Shown here: piece by piece, positions 53,212-61,632 of the stretch
Layout of the letters: every line of letters starts with the position of its first letter
How positions within the stretch are numbered: position 1 is the stretch's first letter
NCBI GenBank assembly: GCA_020831765.1
Contig: JAFIFY010000093.1
Span: 1 to 64,000, forward strand
Length of the DNA stretch: 64,000 bases
Source of the DNA: Phycisphaeraceae bacterium
GTDB taxonomy: Bacteria; Planctomycetota; Phycisphaerae; Phycisphaerales; Phycisphaeraceae
Direction of reading: 5' to 3'
Made by a program: the position numbers and the translations under genes
The notes under the pieces: generated by a model
What the model saw: only the letters and a program-made list of their open reading frames with translations
What the model was told of the DNA's origin: nothing
The model's database searches: none

Positions 53212-54960
53212 TCAGGCCCGTGTCGAAGCAAGCCACTTGGCAAGCTCCTTTCGGTCCAGGCAATTGATGACATGCGTTTTGCCCGCGCCCGCTCGGCGCG
53301 CGGTCTGCACACCGTAGTAGAGGTTGTCCAGGTCGTTGGAATCATGGGCATCGGTGTTGATGGCCAGTGGCACGCCCATCTCGATGGCCATGCGGGCATG
53401 ATGATCGCGCAAGTCCAAGCGCCACGGACTGGCGTTGATCTCCACCGCGATGCCTCGCTGGGCAGCCTCTTTGAGCACGGCACGCATATCAGGGTTCATG
53501 CCCTCACGGCGGGTGAGCAATCGACCCGTCGGATGTCCCAGAATGGTCACGTAAGGGTTGGCGATCGCCTTGAGCAACCGGGAGGTTGCCATCTTGCTGT
53601 CCTGACCGAGCGCTGCGTGTGGCGAGGCCACGACGATATCCAGTTGCTTGAGCAGTGAGTTGGGATAGTCCAGCTTTCCATCGGCCAGAATGTCCACCTC
53701 GCTTCCGGCCAGAAGCTGAATCTGGCCCTCAAGTTCACTGGCCAGGCTCCGGATGGCTTCGACATGCCGAAGCAGCCTCGCCTCGTCCAGCCCGTGTGCC
53801 TGGACCTGGCTGCGCGAATGATCGGTGATCGCCAGCGTGTGGTAGCCCAGATCAATGGCCAGCATCGCCAGGTCGCGAAGACCCATGCGGCCGTCGCTGG
53901 CCTGGGTGTGGGCGTGAAGCTCAGCACGGATGTCCTTGACGGTCACCAGTTCCGGCAATTCGCCTTTCTCAGCGCGCTCGATCTCATCACGGCCCTCGCG
54001 CAACTCAGGTGGAATCCAGCGTACTTGCAGCGCCTTGTAGATCGATGGTTCATCTTCCGAGGCGATGAGCTTCTCCGGATCGTCGCGATCGGCCAGGCCG
54101 TATTCATTGAGCGACATGCCGCGCCGGATCGCCCGTTCGCGGAGCTTGACGTTGTGCTCTTTCGACCCGGTGAAATAAAGCAGCGCGGCCCCGAACTGTT
54201 CGGGCCGAACAAGGCGAAGGTCCACCTGGATACCGCTGCCCATGCGAACCGAAGTCTTGGTATCGCCACTGCCCAGAACCTCCGTGACCGGCTCCAGCGA
54301 GCGGAAAGCTTCGGAGATGCCGCCTCGGTGTTCATCGCCGCAGGCGACGATCAGGTCCACATCACCGATGGTTTCCCGGCCACGCCGAAGGCTTCCGGCA
54401 TATTCGATCCGCTTGATGCCCTCGGCCTTGTCGCAAAGCTCCTGGATTGCCCATTGGGCCATGGCCATGGCCTGGTTGATCCGAAACCGCTGTCCGGCCG
54501 TCTGGGCGAACGTCAGGCTCTTGCGCAAGTTCTCCAGTTTCTTGGACCCGAGGCCCGGCAGATCGGCCAGTGAATCGTTGGCGAGCTTCTTCTTGAGATC
54601 CTCAACGCTTTCAATGCCGGCCTGCTTCCAGAGCAGGGCGATGGTCTTTGGGCCAAGGCCTTGAATCTCCAGCAGTGCCGGCAGCCCCGGTGGAATGCTC
54701 GCCATCAACTGGTCGTAATCGGCCATCCTGCCGTCGCGAAGATATTCGGCGATCAGCGCGGCCAATCCCTTGCCGATGCCATCGATCTTGACCAGTGCCT
54801 TCTCATCCGGCCCGATCCTGGCCAGGTCATCACCCAAAGCTTCCAGCGCCCGGGCGGCCCGGGCGTAGCTGGCCACACGGAATCGGTTCTCGTCCAGAAT
54901 CTCCAGAACTTTGGACATCTGATCGAATCGCGCGGCAAGCTCCTGGTTGACTTCGGACAT
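53212..54960 (-). CDS. polX: DNA polymerase X family protein with PHP domain
   Basis: The 582-residue protein starts MSEVNQELAARFDQMSKVLEILDENRFRVASYARAARALE, the helix-hairpin-helix 8-kDa-type domain. HhH motifs (KIDGIGKGLAALIAEYL, EIQGLGPKTIALLWK) follow. The nucleotidyltransferase domain has GSLRRGRETIGDVDLIVAC with the metal-binding Asp pair and GIQVDLRLV with the third. The C-terminal PHP domain has AELHAHTQASDGRMG, ITDHS, GSEVDIL, ASPHAALGQ and NTDAHD, so the phosphoesterase metal ligands are present. Bacterial PolX repairs short gaps and removes 3' blocks. Confidence 0.95.
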   Translation of the reverse strand: MSEVNQELAARFDQMSKVLEILDENRFRVASYARAARALEALGDDLARIGPDEKALVKIDGIGKGLAALIAEYLRDGRMADYDQLMASIPPGLPALLEIQGLGPKTIALLWKQAGIESVEDLKKKLANDSLADLPGLGSKKLENLRKSLTFAQTAGQRFRINQAMAMAQWAIQELCDKAEGIKRIEYAGSLRRGRETIGDVDLIVACGDEHRGGISEAFRSLEPVTEVLGSGDTKTSVRMGSGIQVDLRLVRPEQFGAALLYFTGSKEHNVKLRERAIRRGMSLNEYGLADRDDPEKLIASEDEPSIYKALQVRWIPPELREGRDEIERAEKGELPELVTVKDIRAELHAHTQASDGRMGLRDLAMLAIDLGYHTLAITDHSRSQVQAHGLDEARLLRHVEAIRSLASELEGQIQLLAGSEVDILADGKLDYPNSLLKQLDIVVASPHAALGQDSKMATSRLLKAIANPYVTILGHPTGRLLTRREGMNPDMRAVLKEAAQRGIAVEINASPWRLDLRDHHARMAIEMGVPLAINTDAHDSNDLDNLYYGVQTARRAGAGKTHVINCLDRKELAKWLASTRA

Positions 54961-55217
54961 GAGCGCGATTGTAACCGCACGCATCACGATCGCCCGAACC
55001 CGCCACGAAGCCACGGCCTCCGAAGCGGCAAGGTCCAAGGTGCCCGCTTCGATGATCGGGCCAAGCCACGTCAGGCGGCCATTGCCTTGCCGCGGCCGTA
55101 GATGCGACGGATCAGGGAGACATCGAAATCGACCACCGACCCGACCAAAAACGGTCGCCCATTTGCCGACCCGATGGCCATGCGGAGGTCAGGAATCCGC
55201 GGAGCGCGGCTGAAGAA

Positions 55218-55289
55218 AGCCACCTGCGAGATTTGAACTCGCGACCTATGCTTTACGAAAGCATTGCTCTACCGCTGAGCTAAGGTGGC
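55218..55289 (-). tRNA. tRNA-Thr (CGT)
   Basis: A 72-nt tRNA with acceptor stem GCCACCT/AGGTGGC, discriminator T, D-arm AGCTC-AGCGGTA-GAGC, anticodon stem ATGCT-TTCGTAA-AGCAT (anticodon CGT is the complement of 55255-55257) and T-arm CGCGA-GTTCAAA-TCTCG. CCA is not encoded. Confidence 0.95.
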
Positions 55290-55583
55290 CGGTTGCCGAT
55301 CGGCGAACGGCGAACGGCGACTCAACAGGATAGCGGCGTATCGGCTTCAGGCAAGTTCGCCGCCGGCTGTTTGTAAGTAAAGTCCGCGGCGGCGGTTCGG
55401 TCCGCGCGTTGGCGGCCTGATTGGTGGTTCAGCCCGATGGCGTGGGCGGTCCGGGTGGCGGGGGTGCGAATTCGGCAGGTCTTGGTATGAGGCGTTGTGA
55501 CGATGTACAGTGTTGCCCTCGAGAGGGGCGGGGCAGGAGGGATGTTTGCCGGTCGGGGGTGATCATTGGGCCAGGAGTCAAGC

Positions 55584-56615
55584 ATGGCGGGTGCCGAGGC
55601 GCGGATGAGTTCGGATTGGAGCATGGAGCGATTGATGCAGTTGGCCACCGGCTACTGGGGGTCGGCGGTGCTGAGCGCGGCCGTCGAGCTGGGCATCTTC
55701 GAGCGACTGGATGAATCCGGCGATGCCCACGGACTGACGGTTGATGCGCTGGCATCAGCGGCCCAACTGGACAAGCGGTCGCTGGGCATGCTGCTGGATG
55801 CGCTTTGCGGTCTGGGGCTGGTGGTTCGTCGGGGTGATCGCTATGGGCTGGAGCCTTCGGCCAGGTCGTTTCTAAGTCGTCAAGGTTCGCATTGCCTGCT
55901 GGATGCCCTTCGACTGAACGCGGGGATGTATCAGCAGTGGGGGAATCTCGCCGAGGCGGTGCGTAGCGGCAAGCCGGTGGTCGATCCGCGTGCCCACCTT
56001 GGCCAGGATGAGCGACGAACGGCGATGTTCGTGCGGGGGATGTACAGCCGGGCACTGGGGATGGCGCCACTGGTCACGCCGGCGATCGATCTTTCCGGCC
56101 GAAGCCGGCTGCTGGATGTCGGCTCTGGGCCGGGTGTGTTCAGTCAGGCCCTTGCCCAGCGGTACGAAAGCCTGCAAGTCACGCAGTTCGATCTGCCCGG
56201 CGTATTGACCGTGGCCGAACAACTGCTACAGGGCAAGCCGGGTGTGGGTCGAATCACGTTTCACGCCGGCGATTATCGTCGTGATGCGCTGCCGCGCGGT
56301 TTCGATGCGGTGCTCTACTGCGGCGCTTTGCACCAGGAATCGGACCAGACGGCGGCGAAGCTGTTCGCGAGACTGCGTGAGGTGATTGAACCCGGCGGCG
56401 AGTTGTTCCTCGTGGACATGATGCTGGAAGAAAGCGGAACCGAGCCGGCTTTCTCCACGCTGTTTGCCCTGAACATGATGCTGGTGAGTCCGTTTTCGAA
56501 GGTCTTCCGCGCTGTCGATGCGGCCGCGCTGCTCGACAAGTGCGGATTCGCCCAGCCCAGGACCACTCGCCTTGCCGGTTCGCCGTACTGGCTGATCCGG
56601 GCAGCGCGGGCTTAG
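55584..56615 (+). CDS. SAM-dependent O-methyltransferase (hydroxyindole/COMT-like)
   Basis: The 343-residue protein, with AGGAG 8 nt before ATG 55584, has an N-terminal winged-helix dimerisation domain (LATGYWGSAVLSAAVELGIFERLDESG...LDALCGLGLVVRRGDRY) and a C-terminal methyltransferase domain. The SAM motif is LLDVGSGPGVFSQALAQRY. FDLPGVL, ITFHAGDYRRDALPRGFDAVLYCGALHQ and EPGGELFLVDMML follow, in the order of plant COMT-like and bacterial O-methyltransferases (methyltransferase_2). The substrate is unknown; a small phenol or polyketide is typical. It is monocistronic. Confidence 0.85.
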   Translation: MAGAEARMSSDWSMERLMQLATGYWGSAVLSAAVELGIFERLDESGDAHGLTVDALASAAQLDKRSLGMLLDALCGLGLVVRRGDRYGLEPSARSFLSRQGSHCLLDALRLNAGMYQQWGNLAEAVRSGKPVVDPRAHLGQDERRTAMFVRGMYSRALGMAPLVTPAIDLSGRSRLLDVGSGPGVFSQALAQRYESLQVTQFDLPGVLTVAEQLLQGKPGVGRITFHAGDYRRDALPRGFDAVLYCGALHQESDQTAAKLFARLREVIEPGGELFLVDMMLEESGTEPAFSTLFALNMMLVSPFSKVFRAVDAAALLDKCGFAQPRTTRLAGSPYWLIRAARA

Positions 56616-56720
56616 CGCGTGCAAGGGGCTATGCTTTGAAGCGGGGTGAGCGTGTCCGGTGGTGGGATCGAGTCTTGATTGTGCTGGAGTATGGCGATGT
56701 ACCGTGGACACGACGAATGC

Positions 56721-58175
56721 ATGATGCTGAGACTGTGGATTTCCGGGGCGATGTTGCTGGGCCTGGCGGTGCTTCTGGGCATGGGCCCGGGTTTCGACCC
56801 CGGACCCGGCGCACCGGAGCCGGGGGCGGAGGCCAAGCGGGAGGCGCTGCGGCTTTACGAAGAAGAGGCCCGTCGGGTCGGCGAGCATGACCACATCATG
56901 CGGATGCCCGGCATGATCGCCGATCGCAATACCCGGCGAATCACGCTCTTTGGCTCCGCGCTGGCCCCGACGCCGGATACGCCCATCGAGTTCTATGTGA
57001 CGCCGGAAAAAAGCGGCAAGGACCATGAAGCGCTGGCCACGGTTTATGTCAAGCCTTCGGATGTTCGCCGCGCTCTGGAGTTCATCGGGATGAAGCCCGG
57101 CCGGCCGATCGACTGGGATGCGTTGCACTTCTGGCCGAAGGGCGAGCGGGTCGTGATGAAGTTTCACTGGGAAGAGCCGCCGGCCGAGGGTCGAGACGGG
57201 CAGGCGCGGCAACGAACCGTCAACGCCGAAGCCCTGCTCTTCAACAAGGCCGAGCGGAAGGTTTTTGAGCCGGTGGGATTGGTGTTTACCGGTAGCCGGA
57301 TGGTCGAGGATGACGAGGGCAATCCGGTGCTGCTGGCCGACATTGCCAGTTCGCAATCGATCGCCTCGACATACAACGACCCGGCCACGGTGCTGGATGT
57401 CGTTCGCCAGGCCGGCCAATCCGAGGTCTATGAGACGATCTTTCCCAATCCCGCTTATCGCTTCAAGCGCGATCAGCCGGTCAGGGTGACCATCGAGCCC
57501 GAGCGTCGGGAAGGGCCGGCTCGGGTGATGGGTTTGACACTCATGGTTCAGGCGCACGGGGATGGTCCGATCCGTGATCTGGATCAGTTGCGTTTCAGCC
57601 TGGTCAGCAAAGGCGATGGGCAGACCATTCTGGAGCCGGGTGCGCTGGCCTCGCTTCTGCAGGCGTTGGTACAGGTGACCGAGCGCGGGCATGATCCGTT
57701 TGTGACGGTCCAGCTCGACAAGAAGATGAGTATCCTCGCGGTCGAGCGGCTCTATCGATTGCTGGATCGGCTTCAGGGACCATCGGGCATCCGGTTGGAG
57801 CGTTCACCGGAGGGTGAACCGTTCTTCCGGGCATTTCTGCCCGTGGAGGAAATGAAAGACCGTGAGCGAGCGATCTTTCCCGGCCCGGAGCTGCGCATCT
57901 CCCGCCGGGGCGATGGATTCAGCGCGAAATTTCTTGATGTGCAGAAGGACTGGACGCTCACGCCGCCGAAGCTCAGCGTCAAAGAGCACGAGGCCGCCGA
58001 TGGAAACGCCGCAGCGAGGCTGCTGGGTGAACTGAACATTCCCGGCCGAAGGCATGTGCTGGTCTTTGCGCCGCGCGAGATGACCTACGAGCAACTTCTG
58101 GAATGGATTGGCCCGATGATCAAGTCGCATCCGGTGGTATTCATCTTCCAGACCGGCGGGGCGGAAGGCCGGTAA
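56721..58175 (+). CDS. Exported YdjY-domain protein
   Basis: The 484-residue protein starts with a hydrophobic export segment (LWISGAMLLGLAVLLGM). The segment PIEFYVTPEKSGKDHEALATVYVKPSDVRRALEFIGMKPGRP matches the YdjY domain of unknown function. A long C-terminal part (GLTLMVQAHGDGPIRDLDQLRFSLVSKGDGQTI...VTVQLDKKMSILAVERLYRLLDRLQG) resembles exbD-type biopolymer transport segments but is not assigned. Another start at 56694 is possible. It lies upstream of the second PEP-CTERM gene on the same strand. Confidence 0.6.
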   Translation: MMLRLWISGAMLLGLAVLLGMGPGFDPGPGAPEPGAEAKREALRLYEEEARRVGEHDHIMRMPGMIADRNTRRITLFGSALAPTPDTPIEFYVTPEKSGKDHEALATVYVKPSDVRRALEFIGMKPGRPIDWDALHFWPKGERVVMKFHWEEPPAEGRDGQARQRTVNAEALLFNKAERKVFEPVGLVFTGSRMVEDDEGNPVLLADIASSQSIASTYNDPATVLDVVRQAGQSEVYETIFPNPAYRFKRDQPVRVTIEPERREGPARVMGLTLMVQAHGDGPIRDLDQLRFSLVSKGDGQTILEPGALASLLQALVQVTERGHDPFVTVQLDKKMSILAVERLYRLLDRLQGPSGIRLERSPEGEPFFRAFLPVEEMKDRERAIFPGPELRISRRGDGFSAKFLDVQKDWTLTPPKLSVKEHEAADGNAAARLLGELNIPGRRHVLVFAPREMTYEQLLEWIGPMIKSHPVVFIFQTGGAEGR

Positions 58176-58626
58176 CGGTTTCGCTTGAGTAGAAAGCTCA
58201 GGGCCGCTATGGATGGTCGAGCCGCTCAGGGTGAATTCCAGACGGAGCAGGCTCTCCTCGATCACGTGTTGTGGTGCCGTGGGACCGATCCTCGGGAAGT
58301 GTTCCCATGGCGGTGCGGCATGGTGAGCAAGGAGTCTCGCCCGGAGGTCAGGTGAGCAACATTGGCGTGATCTCCTCCAGGCGCTTTTTTGGAGCGAATT
58401 GGTGAAATTGCGATCCATAGGCATCGAGGAGGGTATCTTTTTGTGTCCCGGTAACGAAATTGTCGTGGAATGGGATGTCAAGCGGCGTTTTCGGTGTATA
58501 CTGAAGCAGTAGTTGATCGCATTCCCGCTCGAGGTTGGCGACAACAGTTGTGCGTCGAAAACGGTTAGACGAGAGATTTTCGACACTTTCGGTTCATGTT
58601 CAAGAGAGACAGAGGAGAGATTTAAA
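58176..58626. other. Intergenic region upstream of the second PEP-CTERM gene
   Basis: The 451 nt have no gene with supporting features; a 48-codon plus-strand frame near 58210 has no ribosome site or family match. The right half contains the promoter at 58475-58502 and a leader of about 120 nt. Confidence 0.5.
58475..58502 (+). promoter_or_regulatory. Promoter of the second PEP-CTERM gene
   Basis: ATGTCA (58475-58480), a 16-nt spacer and TATACT (58497-58502). The -10 is strong and the -35 is 4 of 6. Confidence 0.5.
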
Positions 58627-60153
58627 ATGCATTCGAAACGAACACGCCGGATCGGTATCGGGGTTGTGGCATGCGCGGCCGCCGCGCTTGTGATGGCCAG
58701 TCCGTCAAGCGCGGCCATCTGGGATTGGACTGGCGGAGCGACGGAAGTTGATCCGGTCACCGGAAACTGGAACGATGCCGACCACTGGGCGCAGGGCACG
58801 ATCCCCGCCAGCGCCAATGACACGGTGCTGGACTTCCAAAGCGGCACGGCGGGCTACACGTCGACGAATGACCTGGGCGCATTCACGCTCAACCGCATCA
58901 ATTTCTCGGCCGGTGACGGGACGGAGAACGTGACGGTTGCCGGGGGCACATTGAACTTTGATGGAGCCGGTGCGGGCATCTATTCCGACGGCGCAGCTCA
59001 GACGAGTGTCAACTCCGCCATCAATGCCGATACGCTGATTCTGAGCAGCGGCCAACTCAATTCGAACCTCCGCCTCAACGTCAGCAGTGGCAACATTGAT
59101 GTCACCGAGTTGCGGATTGCCGCAGGCGGCGCGACGATCCAGAACACGCACAACAATATCGGCCAGATCACCGTTGAGGATGGAGCCCGGTTGCGTTCGC
59201 TTGGCTCCAGTACCACCGCCGTGGTCCATTTCGAAGGTGATGGTGCGGTTACCAAGGGTGGCAACCAGGCGTTTACTACCGGCGGATGGCAATCGGAGGC
59301 AGCCGGTGCCGGCCGGATCGCCCAGGACGGCACCATTGGTACTGGCGCATGGACTATCAACGTGGCTGCCGGGCAGACCTATGAGTTCTCCGGCATCATC
59401 GGTTCTGTTCCCGGGACTGGCGCTAACGATCGCACCCACTTTATCAAGACAGGTGCGGGTACCCAGATCATCTCCGGGAACATGGTCGCCCCGGGCAACA
59501 ACAACCGGGCCCAGATCACGGTGAACGAGGGGCTGCTGGTCATTGCCAGCACCTCGACAGTGGCCGGGCAAACCGGCACGGGAACGCGCTGGGTTGAAAT
59601 CAACAACAACGGGACACTGCAGGTCGATGGTATTCTTGACAACACGCTCTCGGACAGGCACGTCGAACTCAACACCGGCGGCACGCTCACCGGCTCCGGC
59701 GAGATCCGTCGCAACGTCGACGTGGCTGCCGGCGGCATCTTCAGCCCCGGCTCGAGCATCGGAACGCTGACCATCGGCGAGGAAGATGGCATCGCCCGGA
59801 CCTTGACGCTCAACGATGCTTTCCAGTTGGTCTGGGAATACGACAACGGCCTGAGTGATCGCGACCTCGTGCGCGTGTTCGGCGAACTTGACCTGACCGA
59901 TGCCTTGACCGGTACGGTCAACCTGGTAGACCTCGGCACCGGAGATCTTCAGGAAGGCGATGTCCTGATCTCCACGACCGGCGGCATTCTGGGCGCATCG
60001 AATATCTCCGGCTGGACGCTCAACGGCGGAGGTGGACTGGTCCTGGGTGTGAGCGGCGATGGCAACAATCTTATCCTCATCCCCGAGCCGGCGAGCCTGG
60101 CGTTGATGGGCGTCGGCGCTCTGCTGATGCTGCGTCGCCGGAAGTCGGCGTAG
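58627..60153 (+). CDS. PEP-CTERM surface protein with autotransporter-type beta-strand repeats
   Basis: The 508-residue protein, with GAGGAGA before ATG 58627, starts with a signal peptide (RRIGIGVVACAAAALVMASPSSAA). WTGGATEVDPVTGNWNDADHW is the autotransporter-associated opening seen in such proteins. The middle is Gly/Asn/Thr-rich beta sequence with GSGEIRRNVDVAAGGIFSPGSSIGTLTI, the typical closing repeat. The C-terminus IPEPASLALMGVGALLMLRRRKSA is the PEP-CTERM tripartite signal. It would be processed by an exosortase and attached to or released from the outer surface. Confidence 0.9.
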   Translation: MHSKRTRRIGIGVVACAAAALVMASPSSAAIWDWTGGATEVDPVTGNWNDADHWAQGTIPASANDTVLDFQSGTAGYTSTNDLGAFTLNRINFSAGDGTENVTVAGGTLNFDGAGAGIYSDGAAQTSVNSAINADTLILSSGQLNSNLRLNVSSGNIDVTELRIAAGGATIQNTHNNIGQITVEDGARLRSLGSSTTAVVHFEGDGAVTKGGNQAFTTGGWQSEAAGAGRIAQDGTIGTGAWTINVAAGQTYEFSGIIGSVPGTGANDRTHFIKTGAGTQIISGNMVAPGNNNRAQITVNEGLLVIASTSTVAGQTGTGTRWVEINNNGTLQVDGILDNTLSDRHVELNTGGTLTGSGEIRRNVDVAAGGIFSPGSSIGTLTIGEEDGIARTLTLNDAFQLVWEYDNGLSDRDLVRVFGELDLTDALTGTVNLVDLGTGDLQEGDVLISTTGGILGASNISGWTLNGGGGLVLGVSGDGNNLILIPEPASLALMGVGALLMLRRRKSA

Positions 60154-60203
60154 GCGATGGATGCCGGCGGGATCAGCCGAGGTGGCAAAAGGCAAACTTA
60201 CGC

Positions 60204-60236
60204 AGAGGCAGTCCTTCAGGGGCTGCCTCTGTTCTT
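60204..60236 (+). terminator. Terminator-like hairpin after the second PEP-CTERM gene
   Basis: AGAGGCAG (60204-60211) pairs with CTGCCTCT (60223-60230) around an 11-nt loop and is followed by GTTCTTC. The T-run is weak. Confidence 0.5.
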
Positions 60237-60262
60237 CAATCCTGGCACATCGGGGATACAAC

Positions 60263-61429
60263 TCACGACGACAATTCGCTGATGGGTACAAGCGCAAGGT
60301 CCACCATCCCGCGTGCGGTCGTGGTGTAGATGATCAGCGAACCCCGAGGCGAGAACTGCGGATGGGGGTCGATGTGATACCAGCCTCGGGGAACCGGCGG
60401 GGCAGGCAAGGCTGAAGCGATCGTGATCCGGCGATCGGTCTTTCGATCCATGGCCATCACCTGGCAAAGCTTCTCTGGCCAGTCATATGGGTTCTGATCA
60501 GCACACCACCATCGCCCGGTCGGGTCGGCGTGGGCGTGACAGAGCGGCTGATTCCAGATGTGCTCGCGCTTGCGTGTCCGGATGTCCATCGCGAACACGC
60601 CCCGGTCGTAGTCTACCCATGCAACCCGACCATCGGCTAGCCACCACTCATGGCACGGCAGCGCATTTTTCCTGTTCAGTTCGTCAGGACACAGTGGTTC
60701 GAAGCGGTTTCCGCAAGTGGATGCCAGCCAGATGCGATGCTCATAGTCGTACCAGCGTCCGGAAACCGGATCGCGGAAGTGATCCTGCGAGATCAGGAAC
60801 AGCTCCGGATCAATTGGCGAAAACTGGGCGTGGTTGTACTCCCTGGCGAACGTTCTGAAATGGCGGTACTCGCCGGTCTCTACAGTCAGAACGCCGACAA
60901 ACCATTCGTGGCCCGCGCGGCTGTCCAGCAGCAGGTTCTGACCATCGGCTGATATCGTCAAGTGCGTTGCGGTCCGGATCAGCACGCGGCCGTCGATCAG
61001 TTTTTCGGGGATGCGGCCAACCAGGGTGGGCTGGGGGGTGGGCTCTGATGAATCGCTCGGGTTGCCGGGCAGCGCCTGAAACCAGACCTCGCCGGAGGTG
61101 GTGAAAAAGGCACCGCGACTGTCGGGCGATAGCAGGGTATTGACCGAATCAAAGCCTGTGGCCGGAAAGTGGCGTATCCATGGGTTTTCCGGGTCCAGTC
61201 CCACCGCCGCCAGGGTCATCTGGCGATTGGGCGGAAAGCCGGCATAGAACCAGCAGACCCGCTCATCCGCGCTGATGCTGCTGTGGGTAAAGTAGAAATT
61301 CTTCTGTAGCGGGGCGACCCGGCGGGTGAGGATGTAGCTGGTGGTTCCCGATTCAGGATCGCGCCAGGGCTCAAAGTAGGGGTGGTTTCCAAGTGACAAT
61401 GCTGATATCTCCTGAGGTGTCGCCAGCAT
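60263..61429 (-). CDS. Oligogalacturonate lyase-like seven-bladed propeller protein (PL22-type)
   Basis: The 388-residue cytosolic protein shows the repeated propeller strands of TolB-like folds (AFFTTSGEVWFQAL, HLTISADGQNLLLDSRAG). His-containing motifs EYNHAQFSPIDPELFLIS, CHEWWLADGRVAWVDYDRG, CHAHADPTGRWWCADQ and WYHIDPHPQFSPRGSLIIY agree with the metal-binding His pattern of oligogalacturonate lyases, which split unsaturated pectin oligomers. Related families act on other oligouronides, so the substrate is uncertain. The gene is convergent with the PEP-CTERM gene. Confidence 0.7.
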   Translation of the reverse strand: MLATPQEISALSLGNHPYFEPWRDPESGTTSYILTRRVAPLQKNFYFTHSSISADERVCWFYAGFPPNRQMTLAAVGLDPENPWIRHFPATGFDSVNTLLSPDSRGAFFTTSGEVWFQALPGNPSDSSEPTPQPTLVGRIPEKLIDGRVLIRTATHLTISADGQNLLLDSRAGHEWFVGVLTVETGEYRHFRTFAREYNHAQFSPIDPELFLISQDHFRDPVSGRWYDYEHRIWLASTCGNRFEPLCPDELNRKNALPCHEWWLADGRVAWVDYDRGVFAMDIRTRKREHIWNQPLCHAHADPTGRWWCADQNPYDWPEKLCQVMAMDRKTDRRITIASALPAPPVPRGWYHIDPHPQFSPRGSLIIYTTTARGMVDLALVPISELSS

Positions 61430-61632
61430 AACCTGTACGGGAACGGAGCTTCAAGGCCCGCTGGGGGCCGAATGGCGGCCTTGGCCGCTGTCGCGGGTCG
61501 TTGTAGCTGCCGCGAATCCCAGTCGATGAGCTGGATGGACCGCCCGGATGTCGACAGAAGGCACCGGGTTTGGTCGGCTTGGGTCGGATCGGACTGTTAC
61601 CATGGTGGTACACCGCATGGGGAAGCAGCCGC

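Noticed and set aside
55290-55320. Short direct repeats CGGCGAA next to tRNA-Thr, considered as an integration scar
   Set aside because: Only about three 7-nt units are present and there is no integrase or second copy of the tRNA end, so it is likely simple sequence.
56226-57692. A 488-codon open frame on the minus strand
   Set aside because: It crosses two plus-strand genes with recognisable domains and has a composition typical of an antisense shadow.
58209-58353. A 48-codon plus-strand frame upstream of the second PEP-CTERM gene
   Set aside because: No ribosome site, no recognisable motif, and the position is within a probable regulatory region.
58705-60297. A 530-codon open frame on the minus strand
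   Set aside because: It is antisense to the PEP-CTERM gene, which has a signal peptide, ribosome site and sorting signal.
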